Source of the DNA: Acd1 sp049973945
GTDB lineage: Archaea > Thermoproteota > Thermoprotei_A > Sulfolobales > Sulfolobaceae
DNA length: 64,000 nucleotides
Assembly (NCBI GenBank): GCA_049973945.1
Contig: JBMFJH010000004.1
Location: 1 to 64,000 of the forward strand
Direction: 5' to 3'
Numbering within the stretch: position 1 is the stretch's first letter; the number at the start of each line of letters is the position of its first letter. The notes under the pieces were generated by a model. It had not been told where the DNA came from. It did not search any database and was given only the letters and a program-made list of their open reading frames with translations. Of this stretch, positions 53,449 through 62,153 are shown one piece after another. The translations under genes and the position numbers were made by a program.

Positions 53449-54258
53449 TTAGAAAAGCGAAGTGTACATCTTTATTTCCATGAGGTACTTCTTCGTACTT
53501 TCGTCGGTCAGAGCCCTCACTATGTCGGAGGACGTCACTATGCCGACTGGCTTCCCGTTCTCGAGCACTACCGCCGACCTAGGAACCCTCTTCGAGATCA
53601 TCTTGGCCACCGAATTGAGGTCTTCAGAAGGACTCGCGAAGTTCACGGACGGGTTCATCAACTCCTTCACCGGGATGTCAGAGCAATTCGTTTTAGTTAT
53701 GAAAGGCAGGCCGAACAGAATGTCGTTAGTAGAGAGCAACCCTACGACTTTCCCGCTTTCGGAGGTCACGATTAGCCTCGCGATGTTCTTGGAACGCATC
53801 AGGTTCAACGCTTCCCCTATGGGTGCCCTCTCGTCAATCGTGATGGGCGGCTTAGACATTATATCGCTCACCTTGTGGACTCCCTTGACCAGGCTAGCGT
53901 AGTAGGATACCAGGTCTTTCTTCAGCACCATCCCTACGACGTTGCCCTCTTCTGAAGTAACCACTATCATCGGTTCCCCGCGCTCCACCAACAAACGGGC
54001 CGCCTCCAGCGGATCGACGCCGTTCTCTAGCTTGATGAAGTCCGTCTTCATGAGTTCCGAGACGAAGACGTCGGACAGGCTCCTGCCTCTCAGCGAGTCG
54101 AGCTTCTGCAAAATGTCCTTCTGGGTTATGATCCCCAGCGGGTTGTCGAACTCATCGGCTACAACAGCTTTGGGAACGTACTGGTACTCCATGAGCTTGA
54201 TGACGTGAAGGAGGTCGTCGTGAGGCCTGACAGTTATCGGTGCGCTGATCACCGTCAT
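53449..54258 (-). CDS. Four-CBS-domain protein
   Basis: The 269-residue product contains four CBS motifs in two Bateman modules (PLGIITQKDILQ, VVGMVLKKDLVS, VVGLLSTNDIL, PVGIVTSSDIVRAL). Such proteins bind AMP/ATP or SAM as sensors. No effector domain is fused, so it probably acts on a partner. The 3' end is 10 bp from the convergent gene. Confidence 0.9.
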   Translation of the reverse strand: MTVISAPITVRPHDDLLHVIKLMEYQYVPKAVVADEFDNPLGIITQKDILQKLDSLRGRSLSDVFVSELMKTDFIKLENGVDPLEAARLLVERGEPMIVVTSEEGNVVGMVLKKDLVSYYASLVKGVHKVSDIMSKPPITIDERAPIGEALNLMRSKNIARLIVTSESGKVVGLLSTNDILFGLPFITKTNCSDIPVKELMNPSVNFASPSEDLNSVAKMISKRVPRSAVVLENGKPVGIVTSSDIVRALTDESTKKYLMEIKMYTSLF

Positions 54259-54305
54259 GAGAGAGTCGTCCTGATATAGTCCTCGGCTCTAAATAAGTTT
54301 CCGAA

Positions 54306-54974
54306 ATGAGGGACTACGTCGAGGATCTCCTCGGGATCTTCTCCGATCCGGAGAAGTACAAAGAGTGGTACGAAAGGCATGCTATGATTTATGAGGACGA
54401 GAAGGCCCTAGTAAGGTCCTTTTACCCTAAGGACTGTTTGGACCTCGGTTCCGGCCCAGCGATTTTCCACGAGGTGATGGGCGGTGAGACCGTTTCTATC
54501 GACGTTTCTGAGCCGATGTTGAAGAGCTTCCAGGGAGACAGGGTTCTCGGCGACGTCAGGGCTTTGCCGTTCAGGGATCGGTCGTTCAAGTGTACCTTCT
54601 CTGCCGTGACTGTCTGCTTCGTAGACGACCTGGAGTCGTTCTTCAGAGAGATGAACAGGGTGACGAGGGAGAGGGCGATAGTCTGCTTTATTCCCCTAGA
54701 TTCCGACTGGGGATCGTTCTACGCTGAACTAGGGAAGAGGGGTCACCGATATTACAGCAGGGCAATCTTCAGGCCCAAGGCCGAAATACTAGAGGTCTTC
54801 TCGAAGTATTTCGAAATAAGAGAAGTCAGAAGCACCCTGTCCTTCGGTCCTCTCGAAGAGGCGAGGCAAGAAAGCCCAACTGAGGGCACAGTAGGGTCCT
54901 TCATCTGCGTTTCCGGTCCCCCTATCATCGAACCCGCTGCGAGGCTCTCTGGGGGCGATCTGCCGGACCGGTGA
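54306..54974 (+). CDS. Class I SAM-dependent methyltransferase
   Basis: The 222-residue product has motif I CLDLGSGPAIFHEV, an acidic post-I VSIDVSE and the ALPFRDRSF strand typical of methyltransferase type 11. The substrate is unknown. The start is ATG. Confidence 0.82.
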   Translation: MRDYVEDLLGIFSDPEKYKEWYERHAMIYEDEKALVRSFYPKDCLDLGSGPAIFHEVMGGETVSIDVSEPMLKSFQGDRVLGDVRALPFRDRSFKCTFSAVTVCFVDDLESFFREMNRVTRERAIVCFIPLDSDWGSFYAELGKRGHRYYSRAIFRPKAEILEVFSKYFEIREVRSTLSFGPLEEARQESPTEGTVGSFICVSGPPIIEPAARLSGGDLPDR

Positions 54975-54998
54975 AGTAGTAGGATTTCTACCTATAAA

Positions 54999-55952
54999 TC
55001 ATTTGAACGATCGAGGTATCCACTCCGTCTTTCTCCTGGGGAGAACGCTGAGGGTCGTCATCAGTTTCTTCCTGTCAGACTTAGAGAACCTCGCGAGCTT
55101 GTGTGCCTGCAATAACTGAACGGGGTAGCCAGCGACTTCTACCGCTCTCAGTACAGCGATGAAGCCTCTAAGCGCGCTCTCGTCTCCAGAAAAGTCTATC
55201 CTCAATACGTGGGCTCCCTTCCTTAACCTTACGAAGCTGTAGTACATCGGCGAAGGTAGGAACTTGAGCTCGATCTTCCTGGGCTTAGTGTAACCGCACT
55301 CCTCCGTCACGATCTCCAGGATGGTCTGGTCGGGGTAGCCGGAGTTGAAAATCTCTGTCGACTTGCTCTTCTTGCTTACCCACAACACTTTTTCCCTCCT
55401 AGCCAGGAGCTCGATAAGGGACTTCCTGTGCTCCGATAGGGCGATCTCGTACGTCTCCCGTTCGTCCTTCCCTTTGAGGGCCTCTAAACCGTTCAAGTCC
55501 AACGCGTCCAGCGTTTGGAGCGCGCCCTGAGACCTCTCAGATTTCTTCTTGACGCTCCCGTCCATGAGGACTAAGTCCGTCTTCTCGAGCGAACGCAGGG
55601 CGAGCTTTAACTCCAGGATTTCCATGAAGAGCGACACCATTTCCCGCGCGTCGTTCCCCGGAGAAAGGAAACCGACCTCCGCCATAGAATCACTCAGGTT
55701 CCAGTCGATACCTCTTCCCGACACAGCCGCTGCGTCGACAGCGAACACCGCTCCAGCCCTGGTCTCGGTGAGCCACATCCCGCCGTCTACGGCAGTGACG
55801 CTCAACCTGGGATCGGGGTCTGGACAGAAGTTGACCCACTCCTTGCTCGAGACCTCCTCGAACTTCTTGGCCCAATCGGTCTGAGTTAGAGCGACCTTCC
55901 TCACTAGGTCTTGCTTTCTTTCCACGAGGAGCCTGTAGACGTCGTTAATCAT
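54999..55952 (-). CDS. nurA: NurA 5'-3' nuclease
   Basis: The 317-residue RNase H-fold nuclease works with HerA to resect DNA ends. The conserved metal-binding start VTAVDGGMWL lies at about residue 50. It overlaps the rad50 stop by 8 nt and is the last gene of the herA-mre11-rad50-nurA operon. Confidence 0.93.
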   Translation of the reverse strand: MINDVYRLLVERKQDLVRKVALTQTDWAKKFEEVSSKEWVNFCPDPDPRLSVTAVDGGMWLTETRAGAVFAVDAAAVSGRGIDWNLSDSMAEVGFLSPGNDAREMVSLFMEILELKLALRSLEKTDLVLMDGSVKKKSERSQGALQTLDALDLNGLEALKGKDERETYEIALSEHRKSLIELLARREKVLWVSKKSKSTEIFNSGYPDQTILEIVTEECGYTKPRKIELKFLPSPMYYSFVRLRKGAHVLRIDFSGDESALRGFIAVLRAVEVAGYPVQLLQAHKLARFSKSDRKKLMTTLSVLPRRKTEWIPRSFK

Positions 55953-58563
55953 TGGCCTCCACCTTAACTCTGCTTTTCCCTCCTTCGTTAACCACGCTAA
56001 TTACCTGATCCCCTACGTCCTTCAGCTCGCTGTCGTGAGTTACCAGAATGATCTGGGGTACTATCTGCGTAGCCCTCCTTATCACTTCCAGCAACTCTTT
56101 CCTCCTGTACTCGTCCAGGAACACCGTTGGCTCGTCAAGCACGACGAAGCCTACGTTCGAGCTCTTCACCCTGGCGAAGGCCAACCTCAAGGCGAGGGCT
56201 ATTGCCACTCTCTCCCCTCCGCTCATCGCGTTAACGGGCACCTTCTCCCCTCCAGGCAAGTAGCCGTAGATCGTCATCTTGCCCTTCTTCGAACTGCTCT
56301 TCTTGCCGTCAGCTTCCTCCTGAACGATTTCCATAGTAGTATACTTCAGGTCGAACGAGTTCACGATCTCGTTCAACGTTCTCTCGAGGATCTTCCTTGC
56401 GGAGTCGAACAAGAAGGCCTGCAACCTGCCTTCTGACAGGACGTCCCTCAACTTCTTCAACTTGGCGTGAGCTTTAGCTAGCCTGTCGTACTCTTCCGCG
56501 TTCTTTTTAATTTCGTTCACCCTCCGCACTTTTTCCTGCCTCTCCTGTTCGAGTCTGGCGATTTCCTCTTCCAGGGCCTTCAGCTGTCCTTCAATCTTCC
56601 CCATATGTGCCCTCTTAGTTTCGAGCTCCTTACGAACCTGGACGTACTCCGATTCGTCAAAGGCCAGGCCGCTCAGCTCGCGGGAGACCTCTTCTTGCTC
56701 CTTGGTCTTTTGAGCCAGGGCTTCCTCCTTCTCCCTAAGCCTTTCCTTCAGTTCGAGTAGTTCTAGCGCCCTCTGCTTCAGCCTCCTCAACTCCTCGAGC
56801 CTCTGAGTTCCCTTGCGCTCGTCGAAGTCCTTCAAGTGTTGCAGGCTGTCCGCTTCCTCCTTTATTTCGCTCAGCCTCCTCTCGAGCTCTGCTATCTGTT
56901 TACCCTTAGCTTCCACGACGGAGTCATCGACGTTAGAGAACGCTAGGTATTCCCTGTAGTCTCCCTCTAGGCTTTCCAGCTCGGACTTCATGGAGTCGTA
57001 TTCCTTCGCGAATGAGGCCAGCTCGTTCACCTTTTCCTGTAGGTTACTCACTTCGTCGTTAAGTCTGTTCAGCCTGTTCTTCTCTATAAGGTATCTTTGA
57101 AGCTCGGCCTGTGCCCTCGTTTTCGCGCTCTCTAGCTCGTCGATCTCTTTCTCCAGCTCCTTGAGCCTTAGGGTGACCCTGCTCAGTTCCGCCTGCCTCG
57201 CCTTTACTTCGCTGTTCAACTGCTCCAATACCTCACGCTTGTGTTCCTCCGTAAGGGGCGATCTGCAGACGGGGCACAGCCCTTGGGCTTTGCTTATTTC
57301 CTCCAAATGAGCCTTGGCTTCCTCGATCCCCGCCTTCAGCTTGCCGACCCTTTCGGTGAGCTCGTTCCTTTCCCTCTTCAAGGCGGAAAGTTTCCTCTCT
57401 ATTTCCTCAATGTTTGGCCTCACTAGGCCCTCGACTTTCGCTCTTTGTTCCTCGAGCTCCCTCAGCTTGTTATCGAGTAAAGCTTTTGCCTTCTCGAACT
57501 CCTTGCGTTGGGGTTCCAGCTTGTTTAACGTTTCCTTCAGCTTAACGTAGTTCTCGTATTTCGGCCTCAGCTCCTGTTTCCGTTTAAGTCCTTCCGACAG
57601 TTTAGCGTACTCCTCGCGAAGCGCGCTAAGGGTCGACGAAACTCTAGACATTTCTTTTGTTAATTCGTCATACCTCCTCTTGCCCTGGACTTTCGCGTTG
57701 AGGTCCTCGATCTCCCTATCGATTTCATTAACGTCTGGTACTTCCGCTAGCTTCTGCCTGTTCGCGTTGATGAACTTACGAAGTTCGGCTATTTCCCTCT
57801 CAAGGTCCTTTTTCCTCTGCGAGAGCCTGAGGAACTCGTTCCTCTTCGCCTCAAGGTCTTCTAACCTCTTCTCTAACGACTGAACCGCCAGTGAGACCGA
57901 CTTTAGGCTCTCCTGAAGAGATTGGTGCTCCGCTCTCTTCCTGCTCAAGAGGTCGTCCAAGCGCTTGAGTTCCGTCTCGAGCTCGGCGAGGAGCCTCATG
58001 TCCGCCTCGATCTTCCTCAGTTTCTCGTCTATCTCGTCCATAACGGCCTTAATTGGGCCGTCCGACGACCTCAGCTTCTCGATCTTCTCCACGTTAATTG
58101 CCTTCCTGAAGACCTCGTGAAGGTCGTCCAACACGCTCTCTACGTCTCCCTGAGAGACGAAGAGCGTCATTTGTAGCGTGTCCTTGTCTATGCCAAGGAG
58201 GTTCCTCACCTGGTTCGTGACCTCCTTAGCGCTCCTGGCCTTCGGAGTTCCTGAAATCAAGAAGAGGTCAGTTATGGACGCATTCGAGCCCAAGGATCTG
58301 ACAACTTCTATGTCGTTCTTTCCGTCTTGAAGTCTCAGCGTTATTCTCGCGTTTTTCTTCCCCTTTTGTATCAGGTCGTCTTGGTTTACGTTCCTGCTGG
58401 TCTCCCTGTACAGGGCAAACAATATCCCGTCTAGGATCGAGCTCTTCCCCGCGCCGTTCGGGCCCACTACAACTACGGTTTGGCCTGAGAAGTCGATCAG
58501 AGTCCTCTCGTGGCTAAGGAAATCGACTAACTCTATCTGTTTCAGCGTTATCGTGCCGGGCAA
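55945..58563 (-). CDS. rad50: Rad50 double-strand-break repair ATPase
   Basis: The 872-residue product has Walker A GPNGAGKSS (34-42), two long coiled coils split by the zinc hook CPVCRSPL near residue 430, the signature MSGGERVAIALALR and Walker B FVVLDEPTVFLD near the C-terminus. It tethers and opens DNA ends together with Mre11. The start is a TTG two bases after the mre11 stop. Confidence 0.97.
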   Translation of the reverse strand: MPGTITLKQIELVDFLSHERTLIDFSGQTVVVVGPNGAGKSSILDGILFALYRETSRNVNQDDLIQKGKKNARITLRLQDGKNDIEVVRSLGSNASITDLFLISGTPKARSAKEVTNQVRNLLGIDKDTLQMTLFVSQGDVESVLDDLHEVFRKAINVEKIEKLRSSDGPIKAVMDEIDEKLRKIEADMRLLAELETELKRLDDLLSRKRAEHQSLQESLKSVSLAVQSLEKRLEDLEAKRNEFLRLSQRKKDLEREIAELRKFINANRQKLAEVPDVNEIDREIEDLNAKVQGKRRYDELTKEMSRVSSTLSALREEYAKLSEGLKRKQELRPKYENYVKLKETLNKLEPQRKEFEKAKALLDNKLRELEEQRAKVEGLVRPNIEEIERKLSALKRERNELTERVGKLKAGIEEAKAHLEEISKAQGLCPVCRSPLTEEHKREVLEQLNSEVKARQAELSRVTLRLKELEKEIDELESAKTRAQAELQRYLIEKNRLNRLNDEVSNLQEKVNELASFAKEYDSMKSELESLEGDYREYLAFSNVDDSVVEAKGKQIAELERRLSEIKEEADSLQHLKDFDERKGTQRLEELRRLKQRALELLELKERLREKEEALAQKTKEQEEVSRELSGLAFDESEYVQVRKELETKRAHMGKIEGQLKALEEEIARLEQERQEKVRRVNEIKKNAEEYDRLAKAHAKLKKLRDVLSEGRLQAFLFDSARKILERTLNEIVNSFDLKYTTMEIVQEEADGKKSSSKKGKMTIYGYLPGGEKVPVNAMSGGERVAIALALRLAFARVKSSNVGFVVLDEPTVFLDEYRRKELLEVIRRATQIVPQIILVTHDSELKDVGDQVISVVNEGGKSRVKVEAND

Positions 58564-58565
58564 TT

Positions 58566-59681
58566 TCAGACACCAGCGAAAGTCCTAACTGCGTTGAGTA
58601 TCTCGTCCTCGTCGTCCGAGAGGATCATCTTCAAGATTAACCTAGCTTCGTCTTCCTTGTAGCCTTCCCTTTTCACTAGGTACTCAAGGATAAGGTCGTT
58701 AATCGAGCCAGTATTCACCGCAAGTTGGGCCTTATCCTGAGGCGTTAGGTACGTGTTGTCCTTGTAGATCCTTATCTTCTCCGCAATAACCCCCTCCAAG
58801 GAGGAAATCTTTTTCATGAGGACGTCCTTCTTGATAGGCTCGCCCTCGAGGATGAGGTGAATTATTGGTAACTTTCCCCTCACCGGTTTCGGGGCTTTCG
58901 CCCTTATCTCCTCTTCGAGGTTTCTAGTGGAGACCGAGATGACGTCTTGAGGCCTTATCTCGAGATCCTTTCCCTGAACTACCGGTTCGTCTTTAGAGAG
59001 GTCGACGAGCCAGGCGCCCTTCTTAAAGTTCTTGTAGTCCTCGATTTCCCTCTCGTCAATTATATCGGGGGAGCCTGCAACGGCTATGTAGCTCCCGTTT
59101 TCCCTCCTTACCCGCTTCCTGAAGTGTAGGTGCCCGAGGGCGACGTAAACGAAGTCCTTGGGCAGGTCGTCTAAAGTCAGCTGATAGGAATAATCGAAGG
59201 GTAACCACTCCTTCACGCCCTGGTGGAGCATTAAAACGCTCTTTCCCTGGGGCCTTAACCCCCTTACTATCTTCTGAAACTCCTCCCTTGTCGATTCGCT
59301 CAGGAGCGGGACGTGTTTCTTGCCGTAAAATTTCACCTGTTTGACCTCGATCGGCTTATCCAGTTCTGGAACCCTGACCAGTCCCAAGTTTTGTAGCATT
59401 TCGTGAACTGTCGCGCCCCTCCTCTTTGGGGTGTCGTGGTCGCCCGGGATTCCGATGAAGGGTATTCCTTTCTCCTTCAACTTCATGAGGTTCTTTACTA
59501 CGACCATCTCGGCCTCAGTGTTCGGGTTGCTCACGTCAAATAGATCGCCCGCGTGGATTACTGCGTCGACTCTCTCAGATATCGCTGTGTCTATGAGGGT
59601 CTCGAACACCTCGTAGATGTCCTTCTCCCTCGTCTCGAGGTTGTACTGCCTTTTGCCGACGTGCGTGTCCGATATGTGCAT
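58566..59681 (-). CDS. mre11: Mre11 nuclease
   Basis: The product of about 371 residues is a calcineurin-like phosphoesterase with HISDTHVGKRQYN, HAGDLFDVSN, PGDHDTP and a HQGV motif. It forms the nuclease core with Rad50. I prefer the ATG at 59681, three codons inside a frame that opens with two TTGs. It follows herA by a short gap. Confidence 0.96.
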   Translation of the reverse strand: MHISDTHVGKRQYNLETREKDIYEVFETLIDTAISERVDAVIHAGDLFDVSNPNTEAEMVVVKNLMKLKEKGIPFIGIPGDHDTPKRRGATVHEMLQNLGLVRVPELDKPIEVKQVKFYGKKHVPLLSESTREEFQKIVRGLRPQGKSVLMLHQGVKEWLPFDYSYQLTLDDLPKDFVYVALGHLHFRKRVRRENGSYIAVAGSPDIIDEREIEDYKNFKKGAWLVDLSKDEPVVQGKDLEIRPQDVISVSTRNLEEEIRAKAPKPVRGKLPIIHLILEGEPIKKDVLMKKISSLEGVIAEKIRIYKDNTYLTPQDKAQLAVNTGSINDLILEYLVKREGYKEDEARLILKMILSDDEDEILNAVRTFAGV

Positions 59682-59696
59682 GATCAACAAGGCAGT

Positions 59697-61175
59697 TCAC
59701 CACTCGAGGGCGTGCTTGCTAAGGTTCTCCTCCTCCAGAGCCCTGCTCCACTCCTCCTTCAGGTTCGGGTCTCTCCCCGCCAACGTCCCCTCGTACTTGT
59801 CTATCTTGACCATCATCGGCAACTTCACGATAGGGCCTATTACCAGCGCCTCTCCCGGATTGAAGGAGGAGAGCCCCTGGATCAGGTCCTCGGTCAGGTT
59901 GTCGCTCGTCTCAAGGACGTACTTCTTGTCCGTCGGTTCTACGAGCCTTAGGATTATCTTGTTGAGCATCTGGCTGAGTATGTTCTCGTCGAGGCCCTTA
60001 GGCCTCTGGCTAACTACAGCGAGTATGACGCCAAACTTCCTCCCCTCCCTCGCAATCCTCGAGGCCCAGAGCTTAGTCAAGGTGTTCCTATCCTTAGAGA
60101 GGAGAACGTGAGCCTCCTCAATTACGCTAATCAAGGGATACTCGAAGCCCTTGCCCGTCCTCTTGTGCTCCTTCCTCGACATCAGGAACCTCCTCAAGTA
60201 GTGTGAGACCACCGCGTCCATAACGTCCTCGTCCAACGGGCTCAGGTCGACCACGTTGACGCTCGCCTTTCTGATTCTCGTCATGACGTCGCTCAGGCCT
60301 ATGTCTATGTAATCGCCGTATTCGTCGAAGAACTCCTCGAGCTTGTTCCTGACTTCGGTCAAGGGTTTGTCGTCCTTCTCTTTGGCCTTTTGATCGCTCA
60401 CTTTCTCTAGGAAGATCTGCTTCAGGTTATCCTGCAAATGCTTCAGGTCTATGTTACCTGACTTAAGCATGTTATTGACTTCTTCCTTGACGCCCTCCAA
60501 CGCCCTCCTGATTATCCTGTATTGAATGTGGGCGTTCTCCCTTATGTTGAGGAGGGTCGCGAACTCCCTCGTCGTGAAGTTCAAAGGGTTCAGCTTTGGT
60601 TCCACGAGGTTGAGTCTCCGCGTGTTGAGCGATGAGTACTCACCGTGGTAGTCGAAGATGACTACGGTAGCTCCCATGTCGGCTAGCCTCGTCGATATTA
60701 CCGCTACTGTGTTGGACTTGCCCGCTCCCGTCGCCGCGAGTATCGCCAAATGCCTAGTCAGGGCGTTGACTTCGATCGTGGCCGGCACGTCGGAACCCAG
60801 GACTTTACCCAAGGTCAGACTGCCCTTAGAATAGACCTCACGTAACTCGTCTTCCGTGGCCAACCTAGCAGTCGCCATAGGCGGCGGGGGGATATCGACC
60901 CTCTTCAGGTCGTTCAGGTCTATCAAGAGCTTGGCCTTCCCCTTCATGAACTTGGGTATCTTGTCCCTGTTGGCCTTGGCTAAGTCCTCCAACAAGGAGA
61001 TGTCGTTAACGTTCTCGTCCACTAGATCGCTCCCCATGGTCAGCGAGGTAAGCAGGCCGAGGGCCTTCACGTCGTCGTACTCGATGACGACGTAACTTCC
61101 CTCCCTGACCTTGTTCTTAATCAATAGGTTAACGTAAGAGGTGGTAGACTCTCCGACAACATAGCCGATAAACAT
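59697..61175 (-). CDS. herA: HerA hexameric DNA translocase
   Basis: The 492-residue product has an N-terminal HAS barrel (MFIGYVVGE opening), Walker A ATGAGKSNT near residue 150, Walker B SVIEEAHVLL near 353, and the C-terminal latch. It pumps DNA into NurA during resection. It is the first gene of the operon. The ATG lies downstream of an AT-rich gap with gatgtttaaaaatc around 61207-61220. Confidence 0.96.
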   Translation of the reverse strand: MFIGYVVGESTTSYVNLLIKNKVREGSYVVIEYDDVKALGLLTSLTMGSDLVDENVNDISLLEDLAKANRDKIPKFMKGKAKLLIDLNDLKRVDIPPPPMATARLATEDELREVYSKGSLTLGKVLGSDVPATIEVNALTRHLAILAATGAGKSNTVAVISTRLADMGATVVIFDYHGEYSSLNTRRLNLVEPKLNPLNFTTREFATLLNIRENAHIQYRIIRRALEGVKEEVNNMLKSGNIDLKHLQDNLKQIFLEKVSDQKAKEKDDKPLTEVRNKLEEFFDEYGDYIDIGLSDVMTRIRKASVNVVDLSPLDEDVMDAVVSHYLRRFLMSRKEHKRTGKGFEYPLISVIEEAHVLLSKDRNTLTKLWASRIAREGRKFGVILAVVSQRPKGLDENILSQMLNKIILRLVEPTDKKYVLETSDNLTEDLIQGLSSFNPGEALVIGPIVKLPMMVKIDKYEGTLAGRDPNLKEEWSRALEEENLSKHALEW

Positions 61176-61265
61176 TCCGAGGGAACCGTAAAAATGTTAG
61201 TACTAGATGTTTAAAAATCTATTACACCTGCATAGGGTAATACTAAAAAACAAGATCAAATCTTT

Positions 61266-61463
61266 TTAAGCAGCTACCTTCCTCGCGGTCTCAGCTATCT
61301 CTTTCTCCTGAGCGGCGAAGGCGCAGAGCATGGCCTCAACGTCGGCGAAGCCCTCGGCCTTGGCGTCCATAGCAACCCTGTCATAGGTGCTTACGTGCTC
61401 AGCTGCTTCCTTAACGCTGAAGCTCCTTAGGAGGGCCTCTACCTTCTCGAGGGAGTAGACCAT
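61266..61463 (-). CDS. Two-helix peptide, half-ferritin/rubrerythrin-like
   Basis: The product of about 65 residues is nearly all helix: SLEKVEALLRSFSVKEAAEH, then a Tyr and AKAEGFADVEAMLCAFAAQEKE. The AEGFADVEAMLCAFA segment resembles the second half of rubrerythrin/sulerythrin helices, but the usual E-x-x-H iron ligand pair reads QEKEIAE. The ATG at 61463 fits a TATA element (tttaaat, 61494-61500) about 30 bp upstream; a TTG at 61478 also lies in frame. Confidence 0.5.
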   Translation of the reverse strand: MVYSLEKVEALLRSFSVKEAAEHVSTYDRVAMDAKAEGFADVEAMLCAFAAQEKEIAETARKVAA

Positions 61464-61617
61464 TTTGGGTCGGCTCAATAGTAATGTTAAAGGTTTAAAT
61501 AGTTTGTTTTTTAATTTCTCCTAGTAGAAAAGTTTTAAAATCCAATATCAAACACCAGAAAGTTAAAAATAAAAAGAGATAAAAGTAGATCGCGTCAAAT
61601 TAATTTAATCACGATCT

Positions 61618-62043
61618 TCACGCGGGGGGCTTACCGCTCTCTAGCAGGTCTGCGAACGCCTTTCTTGAGAGGTCGTAGTAAAGCGAGGCCTCCTCCTTGA
61701 ACGCCCTACTATTCTCTAGAACCCTTTCGGCCAAGAGGTTGGCCATCATGTACAAAGTGGCGTAGTGCATGAACCTCTCCGGCTCGTCAGAAGGGGGTTG
61801 CGACGCTTTTAACTCCTCGAACCATTTGATGACGTAGTCTAGACCATTGTATTGGATTATCTTCTCTAGAATCCCCTTCGCGTGACCCAACTCGACGAGG
61901 GCTTTTTCCTTCAGCTCTCTCGCCTGCTCTAGTTTTCCTGCGCTCTGGTAAGCTTCAGAAGAGAACAACAGCATTAGGTGGTCCTCTGAGTTAGCCATGA
62001 AAAGGTGCTTCAGCCCCTCCTCGGTTTTCGGGCCTAATGGCAT
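61618..62043 (-). CDS. Small helical protein with ferritin-like pattern
   Basis: The 141-residue all-alpha product carries LKHLFMANSEDHLMLLFSSE and LVELGHAKGILEKI, reminiscent of the E..Y and ExxH helices of rubrerythrin-like proteins. A second helical pair follows. Iron binding is a hypothesis. Its start codon is 25 bp from a shared AT element, and an sRNA candidate lies on the other side. Confidence 0.5.
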   Translation of the reverse strand: MPLGPKTEEGLKHLFMANSEDHLMLLFSSEAYQSAGKLEQARELKEKALVELGHAKGILEKIIQYNGLDYVIKWFEELKASQPPSDEPERFMHYATLYMMANLLAERVLENSRAFKEEASLYYDLSRKAFADLLESGKPPA

Positions 62044-62062
62044 CGTTCGAATATTTCCTCTG

Positions 62063-62072
62063 AAAATAATAA
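62063..62072. promoter_or_regulatory. Shared AT element, ferritin-like gene and sRNA
   Basis: Gaaaataata is centred near 62068. It is 25 bp from the minus-strand start at 62043 and about 27-33 bp from the start of the C/D sRNA candidate. It could drive both. Confidence 0.4.
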
Positions 62073-62100
62073 GTCAAACTACTTGAACTGAACACCCGTA

Positions 62101-62149
62101 GTGATGATTGACTCCAAATCGGATCCGTGAAGAGGTAACCCGAGGCTGA
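62101..62149 (+). ncRNA. C/D-box sRNA candidate
   Basis: This is a complete C/D arrangement: C box gtgatga (62101-62107), a 12-nt guide (62108-62119), D' box cgga (62120-62123, one mismatch), a 3-base spacer, C' box gtgaaga (62127-62133), a 12-nt guide (62134-62145) and D box ctga (62146-62149). Equal guides and spacing are typical for Sulfolobales 2'-O-methylation guides. The end stem is weak, and the RNA ends just before the ATG at 62154. Targets were not identified. Confidence 0.6.
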
Positions 62150-62153
62150 TAAC

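Noticed and set aside
57920..58180. Plus-strand frames opposite rad50
   Set aside because: Shadows of the coiled-coil coding sequence on the other strand.
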